This document shows, piece after piece, positions 1 through 8,180 of a stretch of DNA of 64,000 nucleotides. The position numbers and the translations under genes were made by a program. This DNA comes from WHSW01 sp963705955 (GTDB lineage Bacteria > Actinomycetota > Thermoleophilia > Solirubrobacterales > 70-9): NCBI GenBank assembly GCA_963705955.1, contig CAVPLH010000006.1, forward strand, positions 1,364,001-1,428,000, given 5' to 3'. Below the pieces are notes generated by a model. That model saw nothing but the letters and a program-made list of their open reading frames with translations, ran no database searches and was not told the DNA's origin. How positions within the stretch are numbered: position 1 is the first letter of the stretch; the number at the start of each line of letters is the position of its first letter.

Positions 1-34
1 CTCACCCCATTCCACCTCGGGAAGGGAGAAATAC

Positions 35-376
35 ATGGAACAGCCGAGCGTCAACCTCGTAGCGCTGAACCCGCAGCCGCTGCCGCCCGACGCGACGATC
101 AACCTCGTGGCGCTCAACCCGCAGCCGCTGCCGCCCGACGCGACGATCAACCTCGTAGCCCTGAACCCGCAGCCGCTGCCGCCCGACGCGACGATCAACC
201 TCGTGGCGCTCAATCCTCAACCGATACCGCCCGGCGTCCAGATCAACCTGGTGGCCCTGAACCCACAGCCGCTGCCGCCGAGGGCGACGATCGACTTCGT
301 AGCGCTGAACCCGCAGCCGCTGCCACCGGGCGGGACCCTCGACTTCGTCTCGATCGCGGCGCGGCCCGCTGCCTGA
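35..376 (+). CDS. LNPQPLPP tandem-repeat protein, function unknown
   Basis: The 113-residue product is almost entirely six 16-residue units of the form NLVALNPQPLPPDATI, starting at residue 6, plus a degenerate tail (LDFVSIAARPAA). Each unit joins a short hydrophobic strand (NLVAL or DFVAL) to a proline-rich turn (NPQPLPP). There is no signal peptide, membrane segment or cysteine. The ATG follows a purine-rich GGGAAGGGAG ribosome-binding site, which supports real translation. The third-codon changes between copies (gcg/gcc, ctc/ctg) with the protein unit kept suggest selection on the peptide. It converges on the methyltransferase gene; what lies upstream is outside the window. I recall this motif in small uncharacterised proteins of other soil bacteria but cannot verify that here. 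No function can be assigned. Confidence 0.75.
   Translation: MEQPSVNLVALNPQPLPPDATINLVALNPQPLPPDATINLVALNPQPLPPDATINLVALNPQPIPPGVQINLVALNPQPLPPRATIDFVALNPQPLPPGGTLDFVSIAARPAA
50..337 (+). repeat. Six tandem 48-bp coding repeats
   Basis: Six head-to-tail 48-bp units encode the 16-residue units of the LNPQPLPP protein. Units 1-3 are nearly identical, while units 4-6 diverge, mostly in the last codons (GVQ, RAT, GGT replace DAT). There are no unique spacers, so this is a coding tandem repeat and not a CRISPR array. Confidence 0.95.
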
Positions 377-406
377 TCGGAGCGGCTGGGCCCGGCCCCG
401 TCGGCG

Positions 407-1189
407 TCACGGCCGCAGGCCGGTGATCAACCAGGAGCGCGAATCGAAGGTCACGCCCTGGTCGTCGCCGTAGTGGCGCTCGAGGTTCTCGCGTAGCCGG
501 TCCACGGCGCGGGCGGCGTCGTCGCGGCTCATCCCCGCGAGCGCGGCGCTCGTGTCTTGGAAGCCGCACACGAATTCAAGCGCGGCGTCGATGTCGTGTC
601 CGTACAGGACCGGCTCATGGACGTCTTCCAACCGCACCGCCTCGAAACCGGCGCGCTCGAGCATCTCCGTGGTGGCCTCGGCGTCGCCGAGCGAGAATGG
701 GTCCGCGGTGGGCGGCGGTGGCTGCGCGGCGTTGCCGAGCGCGGCGTCGACCGCCAACGCCCATTCGTTCAGCTCGCGGCGCTGCCAGACGAGCGAGACC
801 AGCCGTCCCTCGGGACGCAGGGCAGAGGCGATGTTGGCGAAGGCCGCGAGCGGATCGGAAAAGAACATCGTGCCGAAGCGACTGATCGCGAGGTCGAAGC
901 GCCCAGGGTCGAAACGAGACACCTGCGCGTCGCCGAGCTCGTAGCTCACGTTCTCGAGTCGCTCGCGCGCAGTGAGCTCACGGGCGCGCCCGAGCATTCG
1001 CTCTGAGACATCGACCCCGACAACGCGTCCGGGAGCGGCCGCCCGCCCCGCCTCACGAGTCGTCAGTCCGGTTCCGCAGCCGATGTCCAGAATCCCGTCG
1101 CCGCGGCCGATCCGGTAGGCGGCGCGAAGGTGCTCATGGTGAGCGCGCAACTCGGCGTCGTAGAAGTCGAGTCCGATCGGCGGTGACAC
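407..1189 (-). CDS. Class I SAM-dependent methyltransferase
   Basis: About 260 residues with a Rossmann methyltransferase core. Motif I, ILDIGCGTGLTT, binds S-adenosylmethionine, and VVGVDVSERML and the FDLAISRFGTMFFSD stretch match motifs II and IV of the Methyltransf_11/25 type. The substrate cannot be told. I start it at a GTG (MSPPIGLDFYDAELRAHH), because the longer open frame upstream to 1435 is Arg/Ala-rich and does not look like protein. The 233 bases between this start and the sigma-factor stop hold no convincing gene; one minus frame there contains a short CASCGG-type stretch that could be a gene remnant. Confidence 0.8.
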   Translation of the reverse strand: MSPPIGLDFYDAELRAHHEHLRAAYRIGRGDGILDIGCGTGLTTREAGRAAAPGRVVGVDVSERMLGRARELTARERLENVSYELGDAQVSRFDPGRFDLAISRFGTMFFSDPLAAFANIASALRPEGRLVSLVWQRRELNEWALAVDAALGNAAQPPPPTADPFSLGDAEATTEMLERAGFEAVRLEDVHEPVLYGHDIDAALEFVCGFQDTSAALAGMSRDDAARAVDRLRENLERHYGDDQGVTFDSRSWLITGLRP

Positions 1190-1422
1190 CGAGCACGATG
1201 CTATGGAACCGTCCACTGACGATGCCCGCGAGCGCCGGATGCTCCTGCAGCTGCTCGCAGCGCGAACGAACCGCGCGGCCGCCGTCGTACTCGGACGGCC
1301 GGGGAGAGCCGCCGCAGCTAGCGCAGCTCTCGGAGGTCGTCGGCGGTCACGCCGGTAGGCGTGCGCGCTCGATGATCGGGCCCCCCGATCTGGACCAAGC
1401 GCTGGAAGCGGCCACATGGCCG

Positions 1423-2658
1423 TCATCCACCGCACGTTTCTCGACGCTCATTGAGCCGGGCCGCTCGCACCGTCAGGTAGTGCTGCTCCGGGATGCTGGT
1501 CGTTCGCCTGGCCGCCGTTTCGTACTCCGCGATCGCGGCGTCCACCTCGCCGGCGATCTCCAGCAGGTGGGCGCTAACGGCGTGGAGGCGATGGTGGCCG
1601 GCCAGTGGTTCCGAAAGCGGCTCGAGGAGCGCAAGCCCCGCCTGCGGCCCGTCCACCATCGCGACCGCGATCGCCCGGTTGAGGGAGACCATCGGGTTGG
1701 AGCTCATCCGCTCAAGCAGCCCGTAGAGGGCGGCGATCTCGCGCCAGTCGGTGTCCTCCACCCGGGGCGCCTGGTCGTGCAGGGCGGCGATCCGAGCCTG
1801 TACCAGATATTCGCCGGCAGGCTCCCGCCTCCGCGCCGCGGCGACCAACTCGAGGCCCTCGGCGATCACATCGCGGTCCCAGAGCGAGCGATCCTGCTCG
1901 GTCAGCGGGATCAGCTCGCCGCTCGGCCCTGCTCGGGCTTCGCGGCGTGCCTCGGTCAGGAGCATCAGAGCCAGTAGGCCGGCGACCTCCGGGTCGTCGG
2001 GAAGCGCCAGGCGGACGATCCGCGCGAGGCGGATCGCCTCGCCGGAGAGCTCGCTGCGCGCCAGCTCCGATCCGCGGCTGGTCAGGTAGCCCTCGTTGAA
2101 GATCAGGTAGAGCACGTGCAGGACCGAACGCAGGCGTCCCGCCCACTCGTCGCCGCTCGGCATCCGGAACGGAATCGCGGAGGCCCTGATCGTCTGCTTC
2201 GCACGGCTGATCCGCTGCGCCATCGTCGCCTCGGGGACCAGAAAAGCGTTGGCGATCTCGGCCGTGGTCAGCCCACCGGCTGCCCGCAGGGTGAGGGCGA
2301 TCGCGGACGCCGGCGTCAGCTCGGGGTGGCAGGACATGAACATCAGCGCCAGGGTGTCGTCGGGGTCGGCCACCGGCTCCCGGCCACGGGGCTCCCGCGC
2401 GGCGGCGACCGCCTCCCTATCGCGGCGTGCCGTCTCGCTTCGGGCGTGATCGACCATCCGCCGGCTCGCCACCTGGATCAGCCAGCCGACAGGGTTGTCG
2501 GGTGCTCCCTGCCGGGGCCACTGCTGCGTCGCCGCAAGCATCGCCTCCTGCACCGCTTCCTCGGCGTCGGCGAAGTCGCCGAACCGGCGGACGACCGCGG
2601 CGAGGACCTGCGGCGCGGCTTCGCGCAGCAGGTCCTCGATGTCCCGCGGCCGGCTCAC
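1423..2658 (-). CDS. ECF42-type RNA polymerase sigma factor with C-terminal helical domain
   Basis: 411 residues. Residues ~1-75 form sigma region 2 (FGDFADAEEAVQEAMLAA then NPVGWLIQVASRRMVDHAR), and ~115-170 form region 4 (LTTAEIANAFLVPEATMAQR, the helix-turn-helix). These are followed by a ~240-residue alpha-helical, TPR-like extension. That long C-terminal domain and linkage to a DGPF/YCII gene are hallmarks of the ECF42 group, which have no anti-sigma factor. The start ATG overlaps the DGPF gene's stop by four bases (ATGA), so the two are translationally coupled and should be transcribed together from the promoter upstream of the DGPF gene. This makes autoregulation likely. That this factor reads the two promoters listed here is inference from known ECF42 biology. 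Confidence 0.92.
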   Translation of the reverse strand: MSRPRDIEDLLREAAPQVLAAVVRRFGDFADAEEAVQEAMLAATQQWPRQGAPDNPVGWLIQVASRRMVDHARSETARRDREAVAAAREPRGREPVADPDDTLALMFMSCHPELTPASAIALTLRAAGGLTTAEIANAFLVPEATMAQRISRAKQTIRASAIPFRMPSGDEWAGRLRSVLHVLYLIFNEGYLTSRGSELARSELSGEAIRLARIVRLALPDDPEVAGLLALMLLTEARREARAGPSGELIPLTEQDRSLWDRDVIAEGLELVAAARRREPAGEYLVQARIAALHDQAPRVEDTDWREIAALYGLLERMSSNPMVSLNRAIAVAMVDGPQAGLALLEPLSEPLAGHHRLHAVSAHLLEIAGEVDAAIAEYETAARRTTSIPEQHYLTVRAARLNERRETCGG

Positions 2659-3056
2659 TCCTCTGGCATCGGGACGCCCATCAGCTCGCGCACCTCGATC
2701 GGCGTCTTGATCGGCTTGCCGCCGGGCCCGGGCGCCGCCGAGGCCTCTGCCGCGATCTCGATCGCCCGCTCGGGCGACTCGACGTCGACGATCCGGTAGC
2801 CGGCGAGGAGCTCCTTGCCCTCGGGGAACGGGCCGTCAGTGACCACCGGCGCCCCGACCCCATCGTGGACCACGTTCTTGGCCAGTTCCGGCGCGGTCAG
2901 GGCCTGGGCCTCGACCAGCTCGCCACTTTCGACGAGCCGCTCGTTCATCCGACGCTGGAACTCGATGTGGGCGGCGGCGTCCTCCGACGGCCAGGAGCCG
3001 ATGAACTCGGTCGCAACCTCGGTCGGGGCGTAGTCCTGCAGCAACATGAACTTCAT
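2655..3056 (-). CDS. YCII-related DGPF-domain protein
   Basis: 133 residues beginning MKFMLLQDY, with the family signature TDGPFPEGKELLAGY near residues 90-104. YCII/DGPF proteins are small ferredoxin-like-fold proteins of uncertain biochemical function that are typically co-encoded with ECF42 sigma factors. The start has a good GGAGAGG ribosome-binding site. It is the first gene of a two-gene operon with the sigma factor and has an ECF42-like promoter about 50 bases upstream of the ATG. Confidence 0.92.
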   Translation of the reverse strand: MKFMLLQDYAPTEVATEFIGSWPSEDAAAHIEFQRRMNERLVESGELVEAQALTAPELAKNVVHDGVGAPVVTDGPFPEGKELLAGYRIVDVESPERAIEIAAEASAAPGPGGKPIKTPIEVRELMGVPMPEE

Positions 3057-3104
3057 CTCGTCCTCTCCTTCTTCGGTGCGCCCAGCTTGGCGCGTTCACC
3101 GATG

Positions 3105-3132
3105 TGTCGAAGCCATGGAAGTGTTCTCGACA
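3105..3132 (-). promoter_or_regulatory. ECF42-like promoter of the DGPF-sigma operon
   Basis: Read on the minus strand: TGTCGAGAAC (-35), 12 bases, then TCGACA (-10), followed by an ATCGGTGAACGCGC tract. The same elements with identical spacing precede the DHFR-like gene. From memory, published ECF42 promoters have a TGTCGA-type -35 element, which fits. The -10 lies about 49 bases from the DGPF start codon. Confidence 0.7.
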
Positions 3133-3140
3133 TCACGAGG

Positions 3141-3734
3141 TCAGCTCGCGGCCCCAGCGTAGGTGGCGATGATCGCGCCCGTGGTCGTCACCCGGCTGTC
3201 TGCGAGCTGCAAGCGCCACTGCGTCCCGTCGTCGCGGAAGAGGCGTTTGCCGGAGCCCACGACGATCGGATCGATCATCACTCGGAGCTCGTTGAGCAGG
3301 CCGTGCTCGATCAGGCTCTGGACGAGCCGGGGGCTGCCGATCACGTGCAGGTCCCCGCCCTCCGCGGCCTTCAGGTCGCGCACGGCCGCGGCGATGTCGC
3401 CGCGAAGCAGCGTCGAGTTCTGCCACCCGAGCGGCTCGGCGAGGGTCGTCGAGGCGACGTACTTCGGCAGCGCGTTCAGAGGCTCGGCGAGAACCTGCTC
3501 CTCCTCGGAGGCGCTCGGCCAGTGGGCGGCGAAGATCTCGTAGGTGCCGCGCCCGAACAGATAGCCGCCGGCGCCGCTGATGTTCTCGGTCACCCAAGCC
3601 ATCGAGAGGTCGTCGAGGTAGCGGGTGTGCCAACCGCCGTGCTCGAAGCCCGCGCTCGTGTCTTCGTCGGCATCGGCCGGCGCCTGTACGACGCCGTCGA
3701 GCGTCATCCACTCGCTTGCGATCACCTTGCGCAT
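3141..3734 (-). CDS. Dihydrofolate reductase-family (RibD C-terminal) protein
   Basis: 197 residues starting MRKVIASEWMTLDGVVQAP, with GRGTYEIFAAHW and DLHVIGSPRLVQSL, the conserved pattern of RibD C-terminal/DHFR-like oxidoreductases that bind NADPH. The true substrate of this broad soil-bacterial family is generally unknown. The start has GGGAGACGGAG just upstream; a longer open frame to 3797 lacks a site. It lies upstream of the DGPF gene in the same orientation but has its own ECF42-like promoter, so I place it in the sigma factor's regulon. Confidence 0.88.
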   Translation of the reverse strand: MRKVIASEWMTLDGVVQAPADADEDTSAGFEHGGWHTRYLDDLSMAWVTENISGAGGYLFGRGTYEIFAAHWPSASEEEQVLAEPLNALPKYVASTTLAEPLGWQNSTLLRGDIAAAVRDLKAAEGGDLHVIGSPRLVQSLIEHGLLNELRVMIDPIVVGSGKRLFRDDGTQWRLQLADSRVTTTGAIIATYAGAAS

Positions 3735-3802
3735 CTCCGTCTCCCTTCCAGGTTGCTGCGCCGCTGCGGGTTCAGTTGCCCGGAGCAGCGCGTTCACCTA
3801 TC

Positions 3803-3830
3803 TGTCGGAGCCGCCCTCCCGTTCTCGACG
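3803..3830 (-). promoter_or_regulatory. ECF42-like promoter of the DHFR-like gene
   Basis: Minus strand: CGTCGAGAAC, 12 bases, CCGACA, then ATAGGTGAACGCGC. It matches the promoter of the DGPF gene at 9 of 10 bases in the -35 block, 5 of 6 in the -10 block and through the GGTGAACGCGC initial transcribed region, with the same spacing, while the spacer itself differs. That is the pattern expected of two promoters read by one sigma factor. It lies about 69 bases from the start codon. Confidence 0.68.
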
Positions 3831-4334
3831 TTGCTCACGGATCGGTCGGCGCCGGCTGGCTCGCGCGCGACCGCTTGGCAGAACACGCAGGCGTTTCGAA
3901 TCAAACGCGCTCGCCCTCGCCTCGGACGACGGGCAGGCGACTCGCGTGGGAGGTCGGCCGCTTTCGCAAATCGGCGACGGCATCGCGACGCAGGTTCCGG
4001 TAACCGGCAGACCGCGTCGGCTCAAGCGAGCGTATCCGCTCGCCAACACCGTTGCCAGCTTTCGTTCGCCTGTTACCGCGATGGGACCGTGACACGTGAT
4101 CCACCTCGAGCAACGTGGAGCCGCAAGCGCGGCCGCGAATATGAACGCGACGGCGTGTGTTCGTGCTCGGCGGAGCCCTCGACAATCACCACAATCGTTG
4201 CTCGCCGGGTCGGACTGCACCCCCCGTCGGCGAGCGACAGGATGGGCCACCACCGCGCTTCCGTCGGGTGGGGAAACGGGGACGAGCCGATGCTCCACCC
4301 GACGTCCCCGCGTCGGGTGCGTGCGGGCTCAGCG
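3831..4334. other. Intergenic stretch without a recognised gene
   Basis: About 500 bases between the DHFR-like promoter and the end of the DUF5996 gene. Several open frames cross it on both strands, but none has a recognisable domain, a ribosome-binding site or convincing amino-acid composition. I see no RNA gene or clear terminator. Confidence 0.5.
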
Positions 4335-5256
4335 TCACCGGATCGGCGGCGGAACTCCCTCTGCAGTTGCCGCCAGCACCGGGTCCCAGTCACAGACCGT
4401 GCAGCCATGGCGGAACGCCGACCGGGCGAACTCCAACACGACGGCACGCGGGTCGGGGCTCTCGCGGATGTCCTCCCACTCGAGCACGTACTCGCCGAGC
4501 TGTCCGTCCCAACGAGCCGCCGCGGGACTGAGGTCCGCGTCGGCAAAGCCATCTGGGGCTGGGTACGCGTAGGCGAAGAAGGCCGCCCGCTCGTGGTTCG
4601 GATCCCCCGGCCACCACCCGATCGCAACCTGCTGGGCATCGGCTCCGTTGCGCATGATGAAGTCATCGGACGGGGGATCGGCCGGCCGGCCCGAGAAGAG
4701 GTTGACCGCGAGGTCGAAGGTCCCCCACCAGGCGTTGACCGGTGTCGTGCGCCCGCGAAACGGCGCCCGGAACCTCCGCGAGCACGAGGGCCGCCTGGGT
4801 GGCGGCGTCGAAGTAGGTCGCCACCTGGTCGGCGTCATAGGTGGCATGCTCGTCATCCTCGTCCAGCGGCACCTGCCACGGCATCTCTTGGGGCGTGGGG
4901 TTGATCTCGACCGCACCCCCCATGCGGGCCACGGCCTCGAGTACCTCGCGGGTCACCTCCGCTACGGGCCGGTTGGGCGTCAGCGCAATCCGGGTCTCAT
5001 GACCGCCGCTGTGCTCGACCACGGCCTCGTGGGCGTGCAGGTCAAGGGCCGCGACGAGCGCGCCCGAGCCGTCGGGCGCCGGCAGCGGAAGTGTCTCCCA
5101 GCCGCGGGCGCTCAGCCGCAGAGCGGCGTGCTGGAGCTGTGGCTCCGGCGGAGCCAGCTCCACCGCCAGCTTTCCGAGCACCTGCGTGTGCGCGTGAAGC
5201 GTGTCGCAGGTGGCCCTCCACGGGCCGTAGCTGAGCGGCGGCCATTCGTCGGCCAT
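4335..5256 (-). CDS. DUF5996 family protein (frameshifted)
   Basis: Two overlapping frames together make one ~306-residue DUF5996 protein. The first half (MADEWPPLSYGPWRATCDTL ... WQVPLDEDDEHATYDADQVA) runs from 5256. The second half (FRGRTTPVNAWWGTFDLAVN ... AVVLEFARSAFRHG) continues one base out of frame. The switch lies near 4770-4785, where removing one base (GAG[G]TTC on the coding strand) restores the frame. DUF5996 proteins have no established function. Whether the break is a real mutation or a sequencing error cannot be decided here. Confidence 0.82.
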
Positions 5257-5307
5257 GAGCCAACGCTACTCCGCCGCGGCGTTCGTGGTGCGCCGCTTCT
5301 GCTTCCG

Positions 5308-5775
5308 CTAACCGCGCTCCGGGAGGCTCTCGAGGTTCTTGAGCACGTCTCGGGCGTATCGGCCGAAGAGTGGTTTGCCCGCCAGCCGAAAGAGGGTTCC
5401 GAAAGTGACCCCCCTGACGTTGCCTTTGAACTCACGCATCCAGATCATCTCGACACGGCTGCCTCCGTCCTTGGGCGTCGCCGTGATCTCCCAGCTGCTG
5501 CCCTCGGGCTCATAGACATTGGAGTCCGTCACCGGTGCGGTCACCGAGCCCGGCTGGGACCAGTCGTAGCTGCAGCGCTCCCAGTTCTCGCCAAACGGTC
5601 CGACCTTCGTGCCCTCGGTCACGTCGGCGGAGGTCTCCCCGAGCTCGTGCACCTCCATGCGGTCCACCGACACGGCCGGAAACATTTCGGCGCGCTGCTC
5701 GGAGAAGTCGGAGGCAGCTTCAAGGACGCGGGCGGGAGGAACGGAGGTCTCGCTGACGATGCGAATTGTCGGCAC
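5308..5775 (-). CDS. SRPBCC / polyketide-cyclase-like lipid-binding protein
   Basis: 155 residues with the START/SRPBCC pattern: an opening strand (MPTIRIVSETSVPPARVLEA), a middle PFGENWERCSYDW and strand PEGSSWEITATPKDGGSRVE, and the long C-terminal helix ending VLKNLESLPERG. These folds bind small hydrophobic ligands. Substrate and pathway are unknown. It is probably a stand-alone transcription unit just upstream of, and co-directional with, DUF5996. Confidence 0.8.
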   Translation of the reverse strand: MPTIRIVSETSVPPARVLEAASDFSEQRAEMFPAVSVDRMEVHELGETSADVTEGTKVGPFGENWERCSYDWSQPGSVTAPVTDSNVYEPEGSSWEITATPKDGGSRVEMIWMREFKGNVRGVTFGTLFRLAGKPLFGRYARDVLKNLESLPERG

Positions 5776-5900
5776 GCGACGATCCTAGTCTCGGTGCGGC
5801 CGGTGGCGCTCCTTCGCCGAAAGCACAACTTGCGTCGTTGCCGTTGCTTCTGCCCCAGCGCCACGACGGCGAGAAGTCATGAGTCGAATAGGCTCAGCTC

Positions 5901-6044
5901 ATGTCCGAGACGATCGACGCGAGCATGGGGCTGCGCTGGTTCTTTGCCGACCTCGCTGAGGTGAAGCTGACGCAGGCCACGTCGGGCGGCGCGATGCGGG
6001 CGGGAGCCCCCGACGCTGCGCGGCGCTATTTGATCGGGCGATAG
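5901..6044 (+). pseudogene. Possible 5' remnant of a cupin gene
   Basis: A 47-codon frame, MGLRWFFADLAEVKLTQATSGG, resembles the amino end of some cupin proteins but stops before any metal-binding motif. It has no clear ribosome-binding site, and its 3' end overlaps the better-supported small secreted-protein gene on the other strand. It may equally be chance. Confidence 0.22.
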
Positions 6045-6187
6045 CTCCAGCCGCAGACGAAGACCATGCGTTGCCCCGGCTCGATCGAAAAGTGATCACC
6101 CTCCCGAGCCGATGCAGTCGCCGGCGCCAGGGCGCAGACCGCCGCCAGAACCGACACGAAGGAGACGAGCCGCGTTCGGAAAAACAT
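6026..6187 (-). CDS. Small secreted peptide (53 residues)
   Basis: A short frame with a textbook signal peptide: MFFRTRLVSFVSVLAAVCAL, then APATASA and a likely cleavage before REG. This leaves a mature peptide of about 26 residues, REGDHFSIEPGQRMVFVCGW plus SYRPIK. A perfect GGAGGT ribosome-binding site sits seven bases before the ATG, which argues strongly that it is translated. The mature part has a single Cys and no known domain. The gene might be the surviving front of a longer secreted protein cut by a stop codon. Function is unknown. Confidence 0.6.
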   Translation of the reverse strand: MFFRTRLVSFVSVLAAVCALAPATASAREGDHFSIEPGQRMVFVCGWSYRPIK

Positions 6188-6391
6188 CTCAGTACCTCCA
6201 CGAATAGGGATGGATCAGCTCCTGTGCACGAGCGTCCCATCGGCGTCCCGTCTTCGCAGTGGGGGAGTAACCCGACTCTTTTCTGGTCCGTTTCCTCGGC
6301 AGGCGCCGCTCGCGCTGGATCCGTGCGTCGTACCGAGAGACGAATCGAGTAGGTTCGGAGCGGTCGTGGCGCTGAGTCTGGATCTCCCCTG

Positions 6392-6826
6392 ATGGCCGAG
6401 CTCGGCGAGCGGCTGGGCGCCGCGATCGACGATCGCCTCGATCCCGGCGAGACGCTGCGCGGGGTCTGCATCGCCACCCAGCAGAGCATGCTCAAGGGCC
6501 GCGCGGTTGCGATCGCTGTCACAGAAGGGCGACTGATCGTCCAGGGCCTGACCCGGCGGCTCGAGCCCGACGGGGAGCCCGAGGTCCTGACACCGGAGTC
6601 GATCTCCGAGGCGAAGGCCGACGGCGCGGGCGGCGGCTGGCCGCAGGTCACCGCCGCGATCATGGACGGGTCTGCCGTGACGCTGAAGCTGAAGACGTCG
6701 GACGGCAAGAAGCTGAAGCTGATGATGATGAGCGGCAGCGGGCCACTCGGCAAGCTCGGCGGCGGTGACGACCAGCGCCGAGGCGTCGAGGCGCTCGGGG
6801 CCTGGTTCGGCGAGCACGCCCTCTGA
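6392..6826 (+). CDS. Hypothetical protein with PH-like composition
   Basis: 144 residues, cytosolic, no signal peptide. It alternates short strands (AVAIAVTEGRLIVQGLTRRL, then SAVTLKLKTSDGKKLKLMMM) and ends in a helix (RRGVEALGAWFGEHAL), a layout reminiscent of small bacterial PH-like domains. I do not recognise a named family. It stands alone, upstream of and co-directional with the DUF1015 gene, with no obvious ribosome-binding site before the ATG. Confidence 0.6.
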   Translation: MAELGERLGAAIDDRLDPGETLRGVCIATQQSMLKGRAVAIAVTEGRLIVQGLTRRLEPDGEPEVLTPESISEAKADGAGGGWPQVTAAIMDGSAVTLKLKTSDGKKLKLMMMSGSGPLGKLGGGDDQRRGVEALGAWFGEHAL

Positions 6827-6901
6827 GACGCCACCGGCGTCGATCGAGGCGCCCCTGGCCGTGAGGAGGCGATCGCCCCGCCCCGGGTAGGGTGCGCGCC
6901 C

Positions 6902-8156
6902 GTGGCCGAGGTCCAACCGCTCAAGGCGCTCCATTACAACCTCGCGGCGATCGGCGACCTCGCGGACGTCGTCGCGCCGCCTTACGACGTGATCGACGCC
7001 GAGCGACGCCGGGAGCTGCTCGGGCGCTCGCCGTTCAACGTCGTCGAGCTCGACCTCCCCGAGGCGCCCGCGGGCGGCGATCCCTACGAGCACGCGGCCG
7101 AGACGCTCGAGGAATGGACGCTGCAGGGGATCCTCGCTGCCGACCGCGAGCCGGCGCTGTGGGCGCTGACCCAGGAGTACTCCGCCCCGGACGGCTCGCG
7201 GCGGGTGCGGCGCGGGGTGCTCTGCCGCGTCCGGGTCACCCCGTACGGCCCCGGGCTGATCCGGCCGCACGAGCGCACCCAGCCGGGCCCGAAGCAGGAC
7301 CGGCTGCGGCTCACCGAGGCGACCAGGCACAACCTGTCGCCGATCTTCTCGCTGCACGAGGGCGACGCCTGGCGGCACCTCGAGGGCCACACCCGCGCCG
7401 ACCCCTGGGCCGAGGTCGCCGACGACGAGGGCACCGTTCACCGGATCTGGCGGGTCACCGACGCCGAGGCCCATCGCGCCGTCGCCGCCGAGCTCGCCGA
7501 GTCCGAGCTCCTGATCGCCGACGGCCACCATCGTTACGAAACCGCGCTTACCTATGCCGACGCAATCGGCGGTGACGGCGCGCACCGCTACACGCTGATG
7601 GCGCTCGTCTCGCTCGAGGACCCGGGGCTGACCGTGTTCGGCTACCACCGGCTGCTCTCGAACCTCGCAGATAACGCCCCGCGGGAGGCGCTTCGCGACG
7701 CGATCCTCGCTCACTTCGACGTCCGAGGAGGTGCCGCTCGAGCGCCTCGACCCGGCGGGCGAGGAAGGGATCGGGGTGTTCGGCTACGTCGACTCCCATC
7801 ACCGCAAGGGCTACCGGCTGCGGCTCAAGGACCCCGCTCAGCTCGAGGTCGCGATCCCGGGGGTCTCGGCCGCCTTTCGCGAGCTCGACGCGGCGATCCT
7901 CGAGGCGCTCATTCTGCGCGGGGCGCTCGGGATGAGCGCCGAGGACATCGAGGCGAAGCGCGGGATCGCATACGCCGCCTCCGCCGAACGAGCGCTCGCG
8001 GCCCTCGGCGCCGACGCCGACGCGGTCTTCCTGATGCGCCCGACGCCGGTCGAGCAGGTGCGTGCCGTGGCGGCGGCCGGCGAGACGATGCCGCCGAAGT
8101 CGACCTACTTCTTCCCGAAGGTCCTCACGGGCGTGGTCTTCAACCCGCTCAGCTAG
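6902..8156 (+). CDS. DUF1015 family protein (frameshifted)
   Basis: One ~417-residue DUF1015 protein split by a frameshift. The first part (GTG start; VVAPPYDVIDAERRRELLGR, FNVVELDLPE, IRPHERTQPGPKQDRLRL, LLIADGHHRYETALTY) carries the signatures. The second part resumes one base out of frame as EEVPLERLDPAGEEGIGVFG and ends PKVLTGVVFNPLS. A single extra C at 7723-7724 (GTC[C]GAG) explains the break. DUF1015 proteins resemble ParB/Srx-fold nucleotide-binding proteins. In many genomes they sit near serine/D-3-phosphoglycerate metabolism, which is not the case here. Confidence 0.88.
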
Positions 8157-8180
8157 GGACGAGCGAGTAACGTCGGCACG

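Noticed and set aside
2..337. CRISPR-like direct repeats and a repeat-rich antisense frame
   Set aside because: The repeats are 48-bp coding units without unique spacers. The antisense frame (repeated VDRRVGRQRLRV) is just the mirror of the repeat and lacks a start signal.
1190..1422. Possible small gene with CASCGG motif between methyltransferase and sigma factor
   Set aside because: Needs a frame change and has no start or ribosome-binding site; too weak to annotate.
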